Position numbers and translations under genes: made by a program. From assembly GCF_019578655.1 (NCBI RefSeq), contig NC_063264.1, positions 20,731,688 to 20,795,687 of the forward strand: DNA of 64,000 bases, read 5' to 3'. Within the stretch, counting starts at the first letter, position 1; every line of letters starts with the position of its first letter. The DNA is from Ricinus communis (Eukaryota; Streptophyta; Magnoliopsida; Malpighiales; Euphorbiaceae). This document shows, in pieces, positions 24,800-39,827 of this stretch. The notes beneath the pieces were generated by a model, which searched no databases, was not told where the DNA came from, and was given only the letters and a program-made list of their open reading frames with translations.

Positions 24800-26900
24800 T
24801 TGTTTTCTAATATTGACAAATATACCTCTCTTACGAGGTTTTTCTCTCATATTACCAATATACTACTTTTTTGGGTTTGTTTTCTTTTGTTGAAAGATAT
24901 ACCCCTCTTATGGGGTTGTTGTCTCATATTGACAAATATACCACTTTTTTGTGGTTGTTTCCTCATTTTGAAAGATATATCCTTCTTACGTGTTAGTTTT
25001 CTAATATTAACAAATATACCTCTCTTACGGGTTAGTTTTCTCAAATTGATGAATATACCACTTTTTTGGGGTTGTTTTCTTTTTTTGAAAGATATACCTC
25101 TTTTATGGGTTTTCTAATATCGAAAAATATACCCCTCTTACGGCGTTGTTTTCTAATATTGACAAATATACCAATATTACAGGGTTATTTTCTCAGATTT
25201 ACAAATATGCCCCTCTTGTGGGGTTGTTTTGTAATTTTGATAAATATACCTCTCTTACGGGGTTGTTTTCTCGTATTAAAAAATATACTTTTTTGGGGTT
25301 GTCTTCTCATCTAAGCAAATATACCACTTTTTTGTGGTTGTTTTCTCATGTTGAAAGATATATCCCACTTAAGGGGTTGTTTTCTAATATTGACAAATAT
25401 ACCCCTCTTAGGGGGTTACTTTCTTATATTAACAAATATACTCCCCTTACTCGGTTGTTTTATCATATGAAAAAATATAGCACTTTTTCGGGGTTGTTTT
25501 CTCAAATTGACAAATACACCACTTTTTTGGGGTTGTTTTCTCATCTTGAAAGATATACCCCTCTTATCGGGTTGTTTCTAATATTGACAATTGTACCCCT
25601 CTTACGGGGTTATTTTTACATATTAACAAATATAAGACATTTTTTGGGTTGTTTTCTCATATTGAAAGATATAATCCTCTTTACAGTTGTTCTAATATTG
25701 TAAATATTGATCTTAAAGGTTGTTTTCTCATTATCACAAATATACTATTATTTTTGGGTTGTTTTCTCATTTTGAAATATATATACCCCTTTTACGAGGT
25801 TATTTTCTAATATTGACAAATATTCCCATCTTACGGGATTATTTTCTCATATTAAAAAATATACTACTTTTTTGGGGTTGTTTTCTCATGTTAAAAGATA
25901 TACCCCTCTTATAGGATTGTTTTCTAATATTGACAAATGTACCCCTCTTACGGGGTTGTTTTCTTATATTGACAAATATACCACTCTTTTGGGGTTGTTT
26001 TATCACGTTCGAAGATATACTCGTCTTACGGGATTATTTTCTAATATTGACAAATCTACCCCTCTTATGGAGTTGTTTTGTTATATTAAACAGTATCTCA
26101 CTTTTCTGTGGTTGTTTCCTCATGTTGAAAGATATGTCCCTCTTACAGGATTGTTTTCAATTATTGACAAATATAATGCTCTTACGGGGTTGTTTTTTTA
26201 TATTAAAAAATATACCAGTTTTTTGGGATTGTTTTCTCATGTTGAAAGATAAATAGCTCTTATAGAGATGTTTTCTAATATTGACAAATATAACCCTCCT
26301 ACGGGGTTATTTTATAATATTGACAAATATACCCCTCTTACGAGGTTATTTTCTCATATTTCCAAATATACCAATTTTTTGGGGTTGTTTTCTAATATTG
26401 ACAAATATACCCCTCTTACGGGGTTGTTTTCTAATATTGATAAATATACCCCTCTTACGGGATCGTTTTCTCCTACTGATAAATATACCACTTTTTTGGG
26501 GTTGCTTTCTCATGTTAAAAGATATATCCCTCTAACATGGTTGTTTTCTAATACTGACAAATATACCCCTTTTACGGGGTTGTTTTCTCATATTAAAAAA
26601 TATACTACTTTTCTGGCGTTGTTTCTTCATGTTGAAAGATATACCTTTCTTACGGGGTTGTTTTTTAATATGGATAAATATACCCCTCTTACGGGATCAT
26701 TCTCCCCTATTGATAAATATACCACTTTTTTGGAGTTGTTTTCTTATGTTCAAAGATATATCCCTCTTGGGTTTATTTTCTAATATTGACAAATATACCC
26801 TCTTACGGTGTTCTTTTCTCGTATTAAAAAATATACCACTTTTTTGGGGTTATTTTCTCATGTTAAAAGATATACCCCTCTTACGGGGTTGTTTACTAAT

Positions 26901-29900
26901 ATTGAGTTGTTTTCTCATGTTGACAAATATATCTCTCTTACGGAGTTGTTTTCTAATATTGACAAATATACCCTCTTACGGGTCGTTTTCTCTTGACAAA
27001 TATATACCACTTTTTGGAGTTGTTTTCTTAGGTTCAAAGATATATCCCTCTTACAGGTTTGTTTTCTAATATTGACAAATATACCCCTCTTACGGGATTA
27101 TTTTCTCCTATTGATAAATATACCACTTTTTTGGAGTTGTTTTCTTAAGTTCAAAGATATATCCCTCTTACGGGTTTGTTTTCTAATATTGACAAATATA
27201 CCCCTCTTACGGGGTTGTTTTCTCATGTTGAGAAACATACCACTTTTTTGGGGTTGTTTTCTCATGTTGTAAGATATATCCCTCTTATAGGTTGTTTTCT
27301 AATACTGACAAACATACGCCTTTTACAGGGTTGTTTTCTCATATTAAAAAATATACTACTTTTCTGGCGTTGTTTTCTCATGTTGAAAGATATACCCCTC
27401 TTACGGGGTTGTTTTCTAATATGGATAAAGATACCTCTTTTACGGGGTTGTCTGCTCTTGTTGACAAACATACCACTTTTTAGGGGTTGTTTTCTCATGT
27501 TGAAAGATATACCCCTCTTACTGGGTTATGTTCTAATATTGACAAACATTCCCGTCTTACGGGGTTGTTTTCCCATTTTCACAAATATGCTACTTTTTTT
27601 GGGTTGTTTTTCATTTTGAAATTTATACCCCTCTTACGGGGTTGTGTTCTAATATTGACAAATATACCCCTGTTATGAGGTTGTTTTCTAGTATTGACAA
27701 ATATACCCATCTTACGGGATTGTTTTCTCGTATTAAAAAATATACCACTTTTTTTATGGTTTTTTCTCATGTTGAAAGATATACCCCTCTTATAGGGTTG
27801 TTTTCTAATATTACCAAATATACCCCTCTTACGGGGTTGCTTTCTAATATTGACAAATATACCCCTCTTACGGGATCGTTTTCTCCTATTAATAAATATA
27901 CCACTTTTTTGGACTTATTTTCCTATCTTCAAAGATATATCGCTCTTACGGGTTTGTTTTCTAATATTGACAAATGTACCCCTCTTACGGTGTTCTTTTC
28001 TCGTATTAAAAAATATACCACTTTTTTGGGGTTTTTTGTAATGTTGAAAGATATACCCCTCTTACGGGGCTGTTTTCTAATATTGAGTTATTTTCTCATG
28101 TTGACAAATATATCTCTCTTATGGAGTTGTTTTCTAATACTGACAAATATACCCCTCTTACGGGATCGTTTTCTCCTATTGATAAATATACCACTTTTTT
28201 GGAGTTGTTTTCTTAGGTTCAAAGATATATCCCTCTTATGGGTTTGTTTTCTAATATTGACAAATATACCCCTCTTACGGGGTTGTTTTCTCATGTTGAA
28301 AAATATACCACTTTTTTAGGGTTGTTTTCTCATGTTGTAAGATATATCGCTCTTACAGGTTGTTTTCTAATACTGACAAACATATCCCTTTTACAAGGTT
28401 GTTTTCCCATATTCATAAATATACTACTTTTCTGGCGTTATTTTCTCATGTTGAAAGATATACCCCTCTTACGGGGTTGTTTTCTAATATGGATAAATAT
28501 ACATCTTTTACGGGGTTGTCTTCTCTTGTTGACAAACATACCACTTTTTAGGGGTTGTTTTCCTATTTTCACAAATATGCTACTTTTTTTAGGTTGTCTT
28601 CTCATTTTAAAATTTATACCCCTCTTACGGGGTTGTGTTCTAATATTGACAAATATACCCCTGTTACGAGGTTGCTTTCTAGTATTGATAAATATACCCA
28701 TCTTACGGGATTGTTTTCTCGTATTAAAAAATATACCACTTTTTTGGTGTTGTTTTCTCATGTTGAAAGATATACCCCTCTTATAGGGTTGTTTTCTAAT
28801 ATTGCCAAATATACCCCTCTTACGGGGTTGTTTTCTAATATTGACAAATATACCCCTCTTACGGGATCGTTTTCTCCTATTGATAAATATACCACTTTTA
28901 TGGAGTTGTTTTCTTATGTTCAAAGATATATCCCTCTTACGGGTTTGTTTTCTAATATTGACAAATATACCCCTCTTACGGTGTTCTTTTCTCGTATTAA
29001 AAAATATTCCACTTTTTTGGGGTTATTTTCTCATGTTGAAAGATATACCCCCTTATGGGGTTGTTTTCTAATATTGAGTTGTTTTCTCATGTTGACAAAT
29101 ATATCTCTCTTACGGAGTTGTTTTCTAATATTGACAAATATACCCCTCTTACGGGATCGTTTTCTCCTATTGATAAATATACCACTTTTTTGGAGTTGTT
29201 TTCTTAGGTTCAAAGATATATCCTTCTTACGGGTTTATTTTCTAATATTGACAAATATACCCCTCTTACGGGATTGTTTTCTCATGTTGAAAAATATACC
29301 ACTTTTTTGGGGTTGTTCTCTCATGTTGTAAGATATATCCCTCTTACAGGTTGTTTTCTAATACTGACAAACATACCCCATTTACAGGGTTGTTTTCTCA
29401 TATTCAAAAATATACTACTTTTCTGGCGTTGTTTCTTAATGTTGAAAGATATACCTTTCTTACGGGGTTATTTTTTAATATGGATAAATATACCTCTCTT
29501 ACGGGGTTGTTTTCTCTTGTTGACAAACATACTACTTTTTTGGGGTTGTTTTCTCATGTTGAAAGATATACCCCTCTTACGGGGTATTTTCTAATATTGA
29601 CAAACATTCCCGTCTTACGAGGTTGTTTTCTCATTTTCACAAATATACTACTTTTTTTGGGTTGTTTTCTCATTTTGAAATATATACCCCTCTTACGGAG
29701 TTTGTTCTAATATTGACAATATACCCTTCTTACAAGGTTGTTTTCTAGTATTGACAAATATACCCATCTTACGGGATTGTTTTCTCGTAATAAAAAATAT
29801 ACCACTTTTTTGGAGTTGGTTTCTCAAGTTGAAGATATACCCCTCTTATGGGGTTGTTTTCTAATATTGCCAAATATACCCATCTTACAGGGTTGTTTTC

Positions 29901-32290
29901 TAATATTGACAAATATACCCCTCTTACGGGGTTATTTTCTAATATTGACAAATATACCCCTCTTACGGGATCGTTTTCTTCTATTGATAAATATACCACT
30001 TTTTTGGAGTTGTTTTCTTAGGTTCAAAGATATATCCCTCTTACAGTTTTGTTTTCTAATATTGACAAATATACCCCTCTTACGGTGTTCTTTTCTCGTA
30101 TTAAAAAATATACCACTTTTTTGGGGTTATTTTCTCATGTTGAAAGATATACCCCTCTTACGGGTTTGTTTTCTAATATTGAGTTGTTTTCTCATGTTGA
30201 CAAATATATCTCTCTTACGGGGTTATTTTCTAATATTGACAAATATACCCCTCTTACGGGATCGTTTTCTCCTATTGATAAATATACCACTTTTTTGGAG
30301 TTGTTTTCTTAGGTTCAAAGATATATCCCTCTTACGGGTTTGTTTTCTAATATTGACAAACATACCCCTTTTACAGGGTTGTTTTCTCATATTAAAAAAT
30401 ATACTACTTTTCTGGCGTTGTTTTCTCATGTTGAAAGATATACCCCTCTTACGGGGTTGTTTTCTAATATGGATAAATATACCTCTTTTACGGGGTTGTC
30501 TTCTCTTGTTGGCAAACATACCACTTTTTAGGGGTTGTTTTCTCATGTTGAAAGATATACCCCTCTTACTAGGTTATTTTGTAATATTGACAAACATTCC
30601 CGTCTTACAGGGTTGTTTTCCCATTTTCACAAATATGCTACTTTTCTTAGGTTGTTTTCTCATTTTGAAATTTATACCCCTCTTACGGGGTTGTGTTCTA
30701 ATATTGACAAATATACCCCTGTTACGAGTTTGTTTTCTAGTATTGACAAATATACCCCTCTTACGGGATTGTTTTCTCGTATTAAAAAATATACCACTTT
30801 TTTGGTGTTGTTTTCTCATGTTGAAAGATATACCCCTCTTATGGGGTTGTTTTCTAATATTGCCAAATATACCCCTCTTACGGGGTTATTTTCTAATATT
30901 GACAAATATACCCCTCTTACGGGATCGTTCTCTCCTATTGATAAATATACCACTTTTTTGGAGTTGTTTTCTTATGTTCAAAGATATATCCCTCTTACGG
31001 GTTTGTTTGATAATATTGACAAATATACCCCTCTTACGGTGTTCTTTTCTCGTATTAAAAAATATACCACTTTTTTGGGGTTATTTTCTCATGTTGAAAG
31101 ATATACCCCTCTTACGGGGTTGTTTTCTAATATTGAGTTGTTTTCTCATGTTGACAAATATCTCTCTTACGGAGTTGTTTTCTAATATTGACAAATATAC
31201 CCCTCTTATGGGATCGTTTTCTCCTATTGATAAATATACCACTTTTTTGGAGTTGTTTTCTTAGGTTCAAAGATATATCCCTCTTACGGGTTTATTTTCT
31301 AATATTGACAAATATACCCCTCTTACGGGATTGTTTTCTCCTATTGATAAATATACCACTTTTTTGGAGTTGTTTTCTTAAGTTCAAAGATATATCCCTC
31401 TTACGGGTTTATTTTCTAATATTGACAAATATACCCCTCTTACGGGGTTGTTTTCTCATGTTGTAAGATATATCCCTCTTACAGGTTGTTTTCTAATACT
31501 GACAAACATACCCCTTTTACAGGGTTGTTTTCTCATATTCAAAAATATACTACTTTTCTGGCGTTGTTTTCTGATGTTGAAAGATACACCCCTCTTACGG
31601 GGTTGTTTTCTAATATGGATAACGATACCTCTTTTACGGGGTTGTCTGCTCTTATTGACAAACATACCACTTTTTAGGGGTTGTTTTCTCATGTTGAAAG
31701 ATATACCCCACTTACTGGGTTATTTTCTAATATTGACAAACATTCCCGTCTTACGGGGTTGTTTTCCCATTTTCACAAATATGCTACTTTTTTTGGGTTG
31801 TTTTCTCATTTTGAAATTTATACCCCTCTTACAGGGTTGTGTTCTAATATTGACAAATATACCCCTGTTACGAGGTTGTTTTCTAGTATTGACAAATATA
31901 CCCATCTTACGTGATTATTTTCTCGTATTAAAAAATATACCACTTTTTTGGTGGTTTTTTCTCATGTTGAAAGATATACCCCTCTTATAGGGTTGTTTTC
32001 TAATATTACCAAATATACCCCTCTTACAGGGTTGTTTTCTAATATTGACAAGTATACCCCTCTTACGGGATCGTTTTCTCCTATTGATAAATATACCACT
32101 TTTTTGGAGTTGTTTTCCTATCTTCAAAGATATATCGCTCTTACGGGTTTATTTTCTAATATTGACAAATGCACCCCTCTTACGGTGTTCTTTTCTCGTA
32201 TTAAAAAATATACCACTTTTTTAGGGTTATTTTGTAATGTTGAAAGATATACCCCTCTTACGGGGCTGTTTTCTAATATTGAGTTATTTT
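26901..32290 (-). repeat. about 1.0-1.2 kb higher-order repeat, five units between six markers
   Basis: The 18-bp marker unit ATTGAGTT(G/A)TTTTCTCATG starts at 26901, 28082, 29073, 30178, 31132 and 32278, spacings 1181, 991, 1105, 954 and 1146. The same companions recur around each marker: a unit with GGTGTTCTTTTCTCGTATT before it and GGGATCGTTTTCTCCTATTG after it. A seventh marker at 38755 shows the block was also seeded elsewhere in the arm. Spacing differences correspond to gain or loss of a few monomers. Confidence 0.8.
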
Positions 32291-33100
32291 CTCATGTTGA
32301 CAAATATATCTCTCTTACGGAGTTGTTTTCTAATATTGACAAATATACCCCTCTTACGGGATCGTTTTCTCCTATTGATAAATATACCACTTTTTTGGAG
32401 TTCTTTTCTTAGGTTCAAATATATATCCCTCTTACGGGTTTGTTTTCTAATATTGACAAATATACCCCTCTTACGGGGTTGTTTTCTCATGTTAAAAAAT
32501 ATACCACTTTTTTGGGGTTGTTTTCTCATGTTGTAAGATATATCCCTCTTAGAGGTTGTTTTCTAATACTAACAAACATATCCCTTTTACAGGGTTGTTT
32601 TCTCATATTCAAAAATATACTACTTTTCTGGCGTTGTTTTCTCATGTTGAAAGATATACCCCTCGTACAGGGTTGTTTTCTAATATGGATAAATATACCT
32701 CTTTTACGGGGTTGTCTTCTCTTGTTGACAAACATACCATATTTTGTAGGGGTTGTTTTCCCATTTTCACAAATATGCTACTTTTTTTGGGTTGTTTTCT
32801 CATGTTGAAAGATATACCCCACTTACGGGGTTGTTCTCTAATATTGATAAATATACCCCTCTTACGGGGTTGTTTTCTCATATTGATAATTATACCACTT
32901 TTTTGGGGTTGTTTTCTCATTTTGAAAGATATACCTTCTTACGGGGTTGTGTTCTAATATTGAAAAATATACCCCTCTAACGGGGTTGTTTCCTAATATT
33001 GATAAATATAGCCCTCTTACGGGGTTGTTTTCTCGTATTAAAAAATATATCCATTTTTTGGGTTGTTTTCTCATGTTGGAAAATATACCACTCTTATGGG

Positions 33101-35412
33101 GTTATTTTCTAATATTGACAAATGTACCCCTCTTTCAAAGTTATTTTCTAATATTGATAAATATACCCCTCTTAAAGGGTTGTTTTCTAATATTGACAAA
33201 TATACCCCTCTTACAGTGTTGTTTTCTAAAATTGATAAATATATTATTTTTTTTGGGTTGTTTTCTCTTGTTGAAAAACATACACCTCTTACGGGGTTGT
33301 TTTCTAATATTGATAAATATACCTATCTTACGGGGTTGTTTTCTCATATTGACAAATGTACCACTTTTTTATGGTTGTTTTCTCATGTTGAAAGATATAC
33401 CCCTCTTACAGGGTTGTTTTCTAATATTAACAAATATACCCCTCTTACGGGGTTGTATTCTCATATTGACAAATATACCACATTTTTGGGGTTGTTTTCT
33501 CATTTTGAAATATATACCCCTCTTACGGGGTTGTGTTCTAATATTGACGAATATACCACACTTACGTGGTTGATTTCTCATATTGACAAATATCCCACTT
33601 TTTTGGGGTTCTTCTCTCATGTTGAATGATATACCCCTCCTACCGGGTTATTTTCTCATATTTACAATATACCCCGCCATCTTACGGTTGTTTTCTCTTA
33701 TTAACAAATATACCACTTTTTTGGGGTTGTTTTCTCGTTTTGCCATATATACCTTCACTTTTGGTTGTTTCTTAATATTGAAAAATATACCACACTTTCG
33801 TGGTTGTTTTCTCATATTTACAAATATACCACTTTTTTGGGGTTGTTTTCTCATGTTGAATGGTATACCCCTCTTACGGGGTTATTTTCTAATATTGACA
33901 AATGTACCCCTCTTTCAAAGTTATTTTCTAATATTGATAAATATACCCCTCTTAAAGGGTTGTTTTCTAATATTGACAAATATACCCCTCTTACAGTGTT
34001 GTTTTCTAAAATTGATAAATATATTATTTTTTTTGGGTTGTTTTCTCTTGTTGAAAAACATACACCTCTTACGGGGTTGTTTTCTAATATTGATAAATAT
34101 ACCTATCTTACGGGGTTGTTTTCTCATATTGACAAATGTACCACTTTTTTATGGTTGTTTTCTCATGTTGAAAGATATACCCCTCTTACAGGGTTGTTTT
34201 CTAATATTAACAAATATACCCTCTTACGGAGTTGTATTCTCATATTGACAAATATACCACATTTTTGGGGTTGTTTTCTCATTTTGAAATATACCCTCTT
34301 ACTTGGGGTTGTGTTCTACATCGATTAACATATACACACTTACGTGGTTGATTTCTCATATTGACAAATATCCCACTTTTCGGGGTTCTTCTCCCATCAT
34401 ATTTGAATAGATATACCCCTCTAGGTTATTTTCTCATATTTACAATATACCCTTACGAGGTTGTTTTCTCATATTAACAAATATACCACTTTTTTAGGGT
34501 TGTTTTCATTTCGCCATATTACACCTCCTACTTCGGTTGTTTTCTAATATTGAAAAATATACCACACTTTAAGTTTGTTTTCTATTGACAAATATACCAC
34601 TTTTCGGGTTGTTTTCTCATGTTGAATGGTATACCCCTCTTACGGGGTTATTTTCTAATATTGACAAATGTACCCCTCTTTCAAAGTTATTTTCTAATAT
34701 TGATAAATATACCCCTCTTAAAGGGTTGTTTTCTAATATTGACAAATATACCCCTCTTACAGTGTTGTTTTCTAAAATTGATAAATATATCATTTTTTTT
34801 GGGTTATTTTCTCTTGTTGAAAAACATACACCTCTTACGGGGTTGTTTTCTAATATTGATAAATATACCTATCTTATGGGGTTGACAAATGTACCACTTT
34901 TTTATGGTTGTTTTCTCATGTTGAAAGATATACCCCTCTTACGGTGTTGTTTTCTAATATTAAAAAATATACCCCTCTTACGGGGTTGTATTCTCATATT
35001 GACAAATATACCACATTTTTGGGGTTGTTTTCTCATTTTGAAATATATACCCCTCTTACGGGGTTGTGTTCTAATATTGACGAATATACCACACTTACGT
35101 GGTTGATTTCTCATATTGACAAATATCCCACTTTTTTGGGGTTCTTCTCTCATGTTGAATGATATACCCCTCCTACCGGGTTATTTTCTCATATTTACAA
35201 TATACCCCGCTTACGGGGTTGTTTTCTCATATTAACAAATATACCACTTTTTTGGGGTTGTTTTCTCGTTTTGCCATATATACCCCTCTTACGGGATTGT
35301 TTTCTAATATTGAAAAATATACCACACTTTCGTGGTTGTTTTCTCATATTGACAAATATACCACTTTTTTGGGGTTGTTTTCTCATGTTGAATGGTATAC
35401 CCCTCTTACGGG
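33101..35412 (-). repeat. 780-bp higher-order repeat (20 monomers) in three copies
   Basis: The string GTTATTTTCTAATATTGAC plus its companion CCCCTCTTTCAAAG starts at 33101, 33881 and 34647. The first offset is 780 bp, exactly 20 x 39; the second is 766 bp. The last block ends near 35412. Copies share rare monomers (ATTTTTTTTGGGTTG, CTTAAAGGGTTG, AAACATACACCTC). The middle copy carries a cluster of indels around 34270-34620; the third has a deletion of about 13 bp near 34876. High identity suggests recent amplification. Confidence 0.85.
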
Positions 35413-38400
35413 GTTATTTTCTAATATTGACAAATATACCCCTCTTACGGGGTTGTTTTCTCATATTAAAAAATATATCACTTTTCTGGGGTTGTATTCT
35501 CATTTTTTCTATTATAAACAAATATATCGCTCTTACGGGATTGTTTTCTGATCTATAAAATATACCACTTTTTTAGGGTTTCCTTCTTATTTTGAAACAT
35601 ATACCCCTGTTACGGGGTTGTTTTCTAATATTGACAAATATACCCCTCTTTCCGGGTTGTTTTCTCATATTAAAAAATATACTTTTTTCGGGTTGTTTTC
35701 TCAGGTTGAAAGATATACCCCTTTTACAGGGTTGTTTTGTAATATTGACAAATATATCCCTCTTCCTAATGTTAACAAATATTCCCTTCTTACGAGGTGA
35801 TTTTCTATTATTGAGAATATACCCCTCTTACGGGGTTGTTTTTTCAGGTTGGAAGATGTACCCCTCTTACGGGGTTGTTTTCTAATATTGACAAATGTAC
35901 CCCCTCTTACAGGTTGTTTTTTCAAGTTGACAAATACACTACTTTTTTGGGGTTGTTTTCTCATGTTGAAAGATATACCCCTCTTACGGGGTTGTTTTCT
36001 AATATTGATAAATATACCCCTCTTCCTAATATTAATAAATATTCCCTTCTTACAGGGCGGTTTTCTATTATTGAGAAATATACCCCTCTTACGAGGTTAT
36101 TTTTTCATGTTGAAAGATATACCCCTCTTACGGGGTTGTTTTCTAATATTGACAAATGTACCCCGTCTTACGGGTTGTTTTCTGATGTTGACAAATATAC
36201 TACTTTTTCGGTGTTGTTTTCTTATTTTGAAAGATATGCCCCTCTTACGGGGTTGTTTTCTTGTATTGACAAATATACGATTTTTTTGGGGTTATTTTCT
36301 CATTTTGTAAGATATACTCTTACGGGGTTGTTTCCTAATACTGACAAATATACCATTCTTATGGGGTTGTTTTCTTGTATTAAAAAATATACCCCTTTTT
36401 TGGGGTTATTTTCTCATCTTGAAAGATATACCCCTTTTATGGAGTTGTTTTCTAATATTGACAAATATACCCCTCTTACAGGGTTGTTTTCTAATATTGA
36501 CATATATACCCCCTCTTACGGGGTTGTTTTCTCGTATTAAAAAATAAACCACTTTTTTAGGGTTGTTTTCTGATGTTGAAAGATATACCGCTCTTACGAG
36601 GTTGTTTTCTAATACTGACAAATATACCCCTCTTACAGTGTTGTTTTCTGAAATTGATAAATATATCACTTTTTTGGGTTGTTTCCTCATGTTGAAAGAT
36701 ATACCCCTCTTACAGGGTTTTTTCTAATATTGATAAATATACCAATCTTACGGGGTTGTTTTCTTATATTGACAAATGTACCACTTTTTTATGGTTGTTT
36801 TCTTATGTTGAAAGATATACCCCTCTTACGGGGTTGTTTTCTAATATTAACAAATATACCCCTCTTACGGCATTGTTTTCTCATTTTGAAATATATACCC
36901 CTCTTACGGGATTGTCTTTTAAAATTGACAAATATACCGCACTTACGTGGTTGTTTTCTCATATTGACAAATATACCACTTATTTGGGGTTGTTTTCTCA
37001 TGTTGAATGATATACCCCTCTTACGGGGTTGTTTTCTCATATTGATAAATATACCCTTTTTAAGGGGTTGTTTTCTCATATTAACAAATATACCACTTTT
37101 TTGGGGTTGTTTTCTCATTTTGAAATATGTGCCACTCTTATGGGGTTGATTTCTGATATTGACAAATATACGACTTTTTTGGGGTTGTTTTCTCATGTTG
37201 AATGATATACCCCTCTTACGGTGTTGTTTTCTAATATTGACAAATATACCCTTCTTACGGGGTCGTTTTCTCATATTGACAAATATACAACTTTTTTGGG
37301 GTTATTTTCTCATTTTGAAACATATACCCCACTTACGGGTTTGTTTTATAATATTGACAAATACACCCCTCTTACGGGGTTTTTTTTCTCATATTGACAA
37401 AGATTCCGCTATTCTAGTGTTGTTTTCTCATGTTGAAAGATATATCTCCCTTACGGCGTTATTTTCTGATATTGATAAATATACCACTCTTACGGGGTTG
37501 TTTTCTCATATTGATAAATATACCACTTTTTAGGGTTGTTTTCTCATGCTGAAAGATATACCCCTCTTTCGAGGTTGTTCTCTAATATTGGCAAATATGC
37601 CTCCCTTACGGGGTTGTTTCCTAATGTTGACAAATATACCGCTCTTACGAGGTTGTTTCTTCATATTGACAAACATTCGACTTTTTTCGGGTTCTTTTCT
37701 CATGTTGAAAGATATAACCCTCTTACGGGGTTGTTTTCTAATATTGACAGATATACCCCACTTACATGATTGTTTTCTCATATTGACAAATATACCACTT
37801 TTTTAGGGTTGTTTTCTAATGTGGAATGATATACCCTTCTTACGGGGTTGTTTTCTAATATTTACAAATATACCCCTTTGACGGGGTTGTTTTCTCATAT
37901 TGACAAATATACTGCTTTTTTGGGGTTGTTTTCTCATTTTGAAATATATACCCCTCTGATGGGGTTGTGTTCTATTATTTACAAATATACCACACTTACG
38001 TGGTTGTTTTCCAAAATTGACAAATATACCACTTTTTGTGGTTATTTTCTCCTGTTGAATGATATACCCCTCTTACGGGGTTGTTTTATAATATTAACAA
38101 ATATACCCCTCTTACAGGGTTGTTTGCTCAAATTGACAAATATACCACTTTTTTGGGTTGTCTTCTCATTTTTAAACAAGTACCCCTCTTACGGGGTTGT
38201 GTTCTAATATTGACAAATATATCCCTCTTACGGGTTTATTTTCTAATATTGACAAATATTCCCCTCTTACGGGGTTTCTTTCTCATATTAACAAATATAC
38301 CACCTTTTTAGTGTTGTTTTCTTATTTTGAAACATATACCCCTCTTACGGGTTTATTTTATAATATTGAAAAATATACCCCTCTTACGGAGTTTTTTTCT

Positions 38401-39827
38401 CATATTGACAAATATTCCGCTTTTCTGGGGTTGTTTTCTCATGTTGAAAGATATATCTCTCTTACGCCGTTGTTTTCTGATATTGATAAATATACCCCTC
38501 TTACGGGGTTGTTTTCTCATATTGACAAATATATCACTTTTTTAGGGTTGTTTTCTCATGTTGAAAGATATACCCCTCTTACGGGGTTGTTCTTTAATAT
38601 TGACAAATATACCTCCCTTACGGGGTTGTTTCCTAATATTGATAAATATACCCCTCTTACGGTGTTCTTTTCTCGTATTAAAAAATATACCACTTTTTTG
38701 GGGTTATTTTCTCATGTTGAAAGATATACCCCTCTTACGGGGTTATTTTCTAATATTGAGTTGTTTTCTCATGTTGACAAATATACCCATCTTACGGGGT
38801 TGTTTTCTAATTTTGATAAATATACTGCTTTTGCGGGGTTATTTTCTCATATTGACAAATATACCACTTTTTTGGAGTTGTTTTCTCTTGTTGAAAGAAA
38901 TACCCCTCTTATGGGGTTGTTTTCCAATATTGATAAATGTACTCCTCTTATGGGGTTGTTTTCTCATATTCACAAATATACTACTTTTTTGGGGTTGTTT
39001 TCTAATTTTGAAAGATATACCCCTCTTACGGGGTTGTTTTCTCATATTGACAAATATACCACTTTTTTGGGGTTCTTTTCTCATGTTGTAAGATATACCC
39101 CCCTTACGTGATTGTTTTATAATATTGACAAATATACCCTTCTCACGGGGTTGTTTTCTCATATTGAAAAATATACCAAATTCTTAGGGTTGTTTTGTCA
39201 TGTCGAAAGATATACCACTCTTACGAGTTGTTTACTAATAGTGATAAATATACCCCTCTTACGGGGTTATTTTCCAATATTTACAAATGTACCCCTCTTA
39301 CGGGGTTGTTTTCTCGTAGTGACAAATATACTACTTTTATGGACTTGTTTTCTCATGTTGAAAAATATACCCCTCTTGCAGGGATGTTTTCTAATATTGA
39401 TAAATATACCCCTCTTACAGGGTTGTTTTCTAATATTAACAAATATACCCCTGTTATGGAGTTGTTTTCTCAAATGGACAAATATACGACTTTTTTGGGA
39501 TTTTTTTCTCATGTTGAAAGATATAACCCTCTAACGGGGTTGTTTTCTAATATTGAAAAATATACCCCACTTATATGATTGTTTTCTCATATTGACAAAT
39601 ATACCACTTTTTTGGGGTTGTTTTCTCATGTTGAATGATATACCCCTCTTACGGGGTCGTCTTCTAATATTGATAAATATACCCTTCTTACGGGGTTGTT
39701 TTCTCATATTGACAAATATACAACTTTTTTGGGGTTGTTTTCTCATTTTGAAACATATACCCCACTTACGGGTTTGTTTTATAATATTGACAAATACACC
39801 CCTCTTACGGTGTTTTTTTCTCATATT

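Noticed and set aside
29738..31264. Open frame of 508 codons, and many similar ones, as genes for repeat proteins
   Set aside because: They arise from a stop-poor 39-bp unit. Overlapping frames on both strands are open at once, starts are arbitrary, and neighbouring monomers carry scattered stops and frameshifts.
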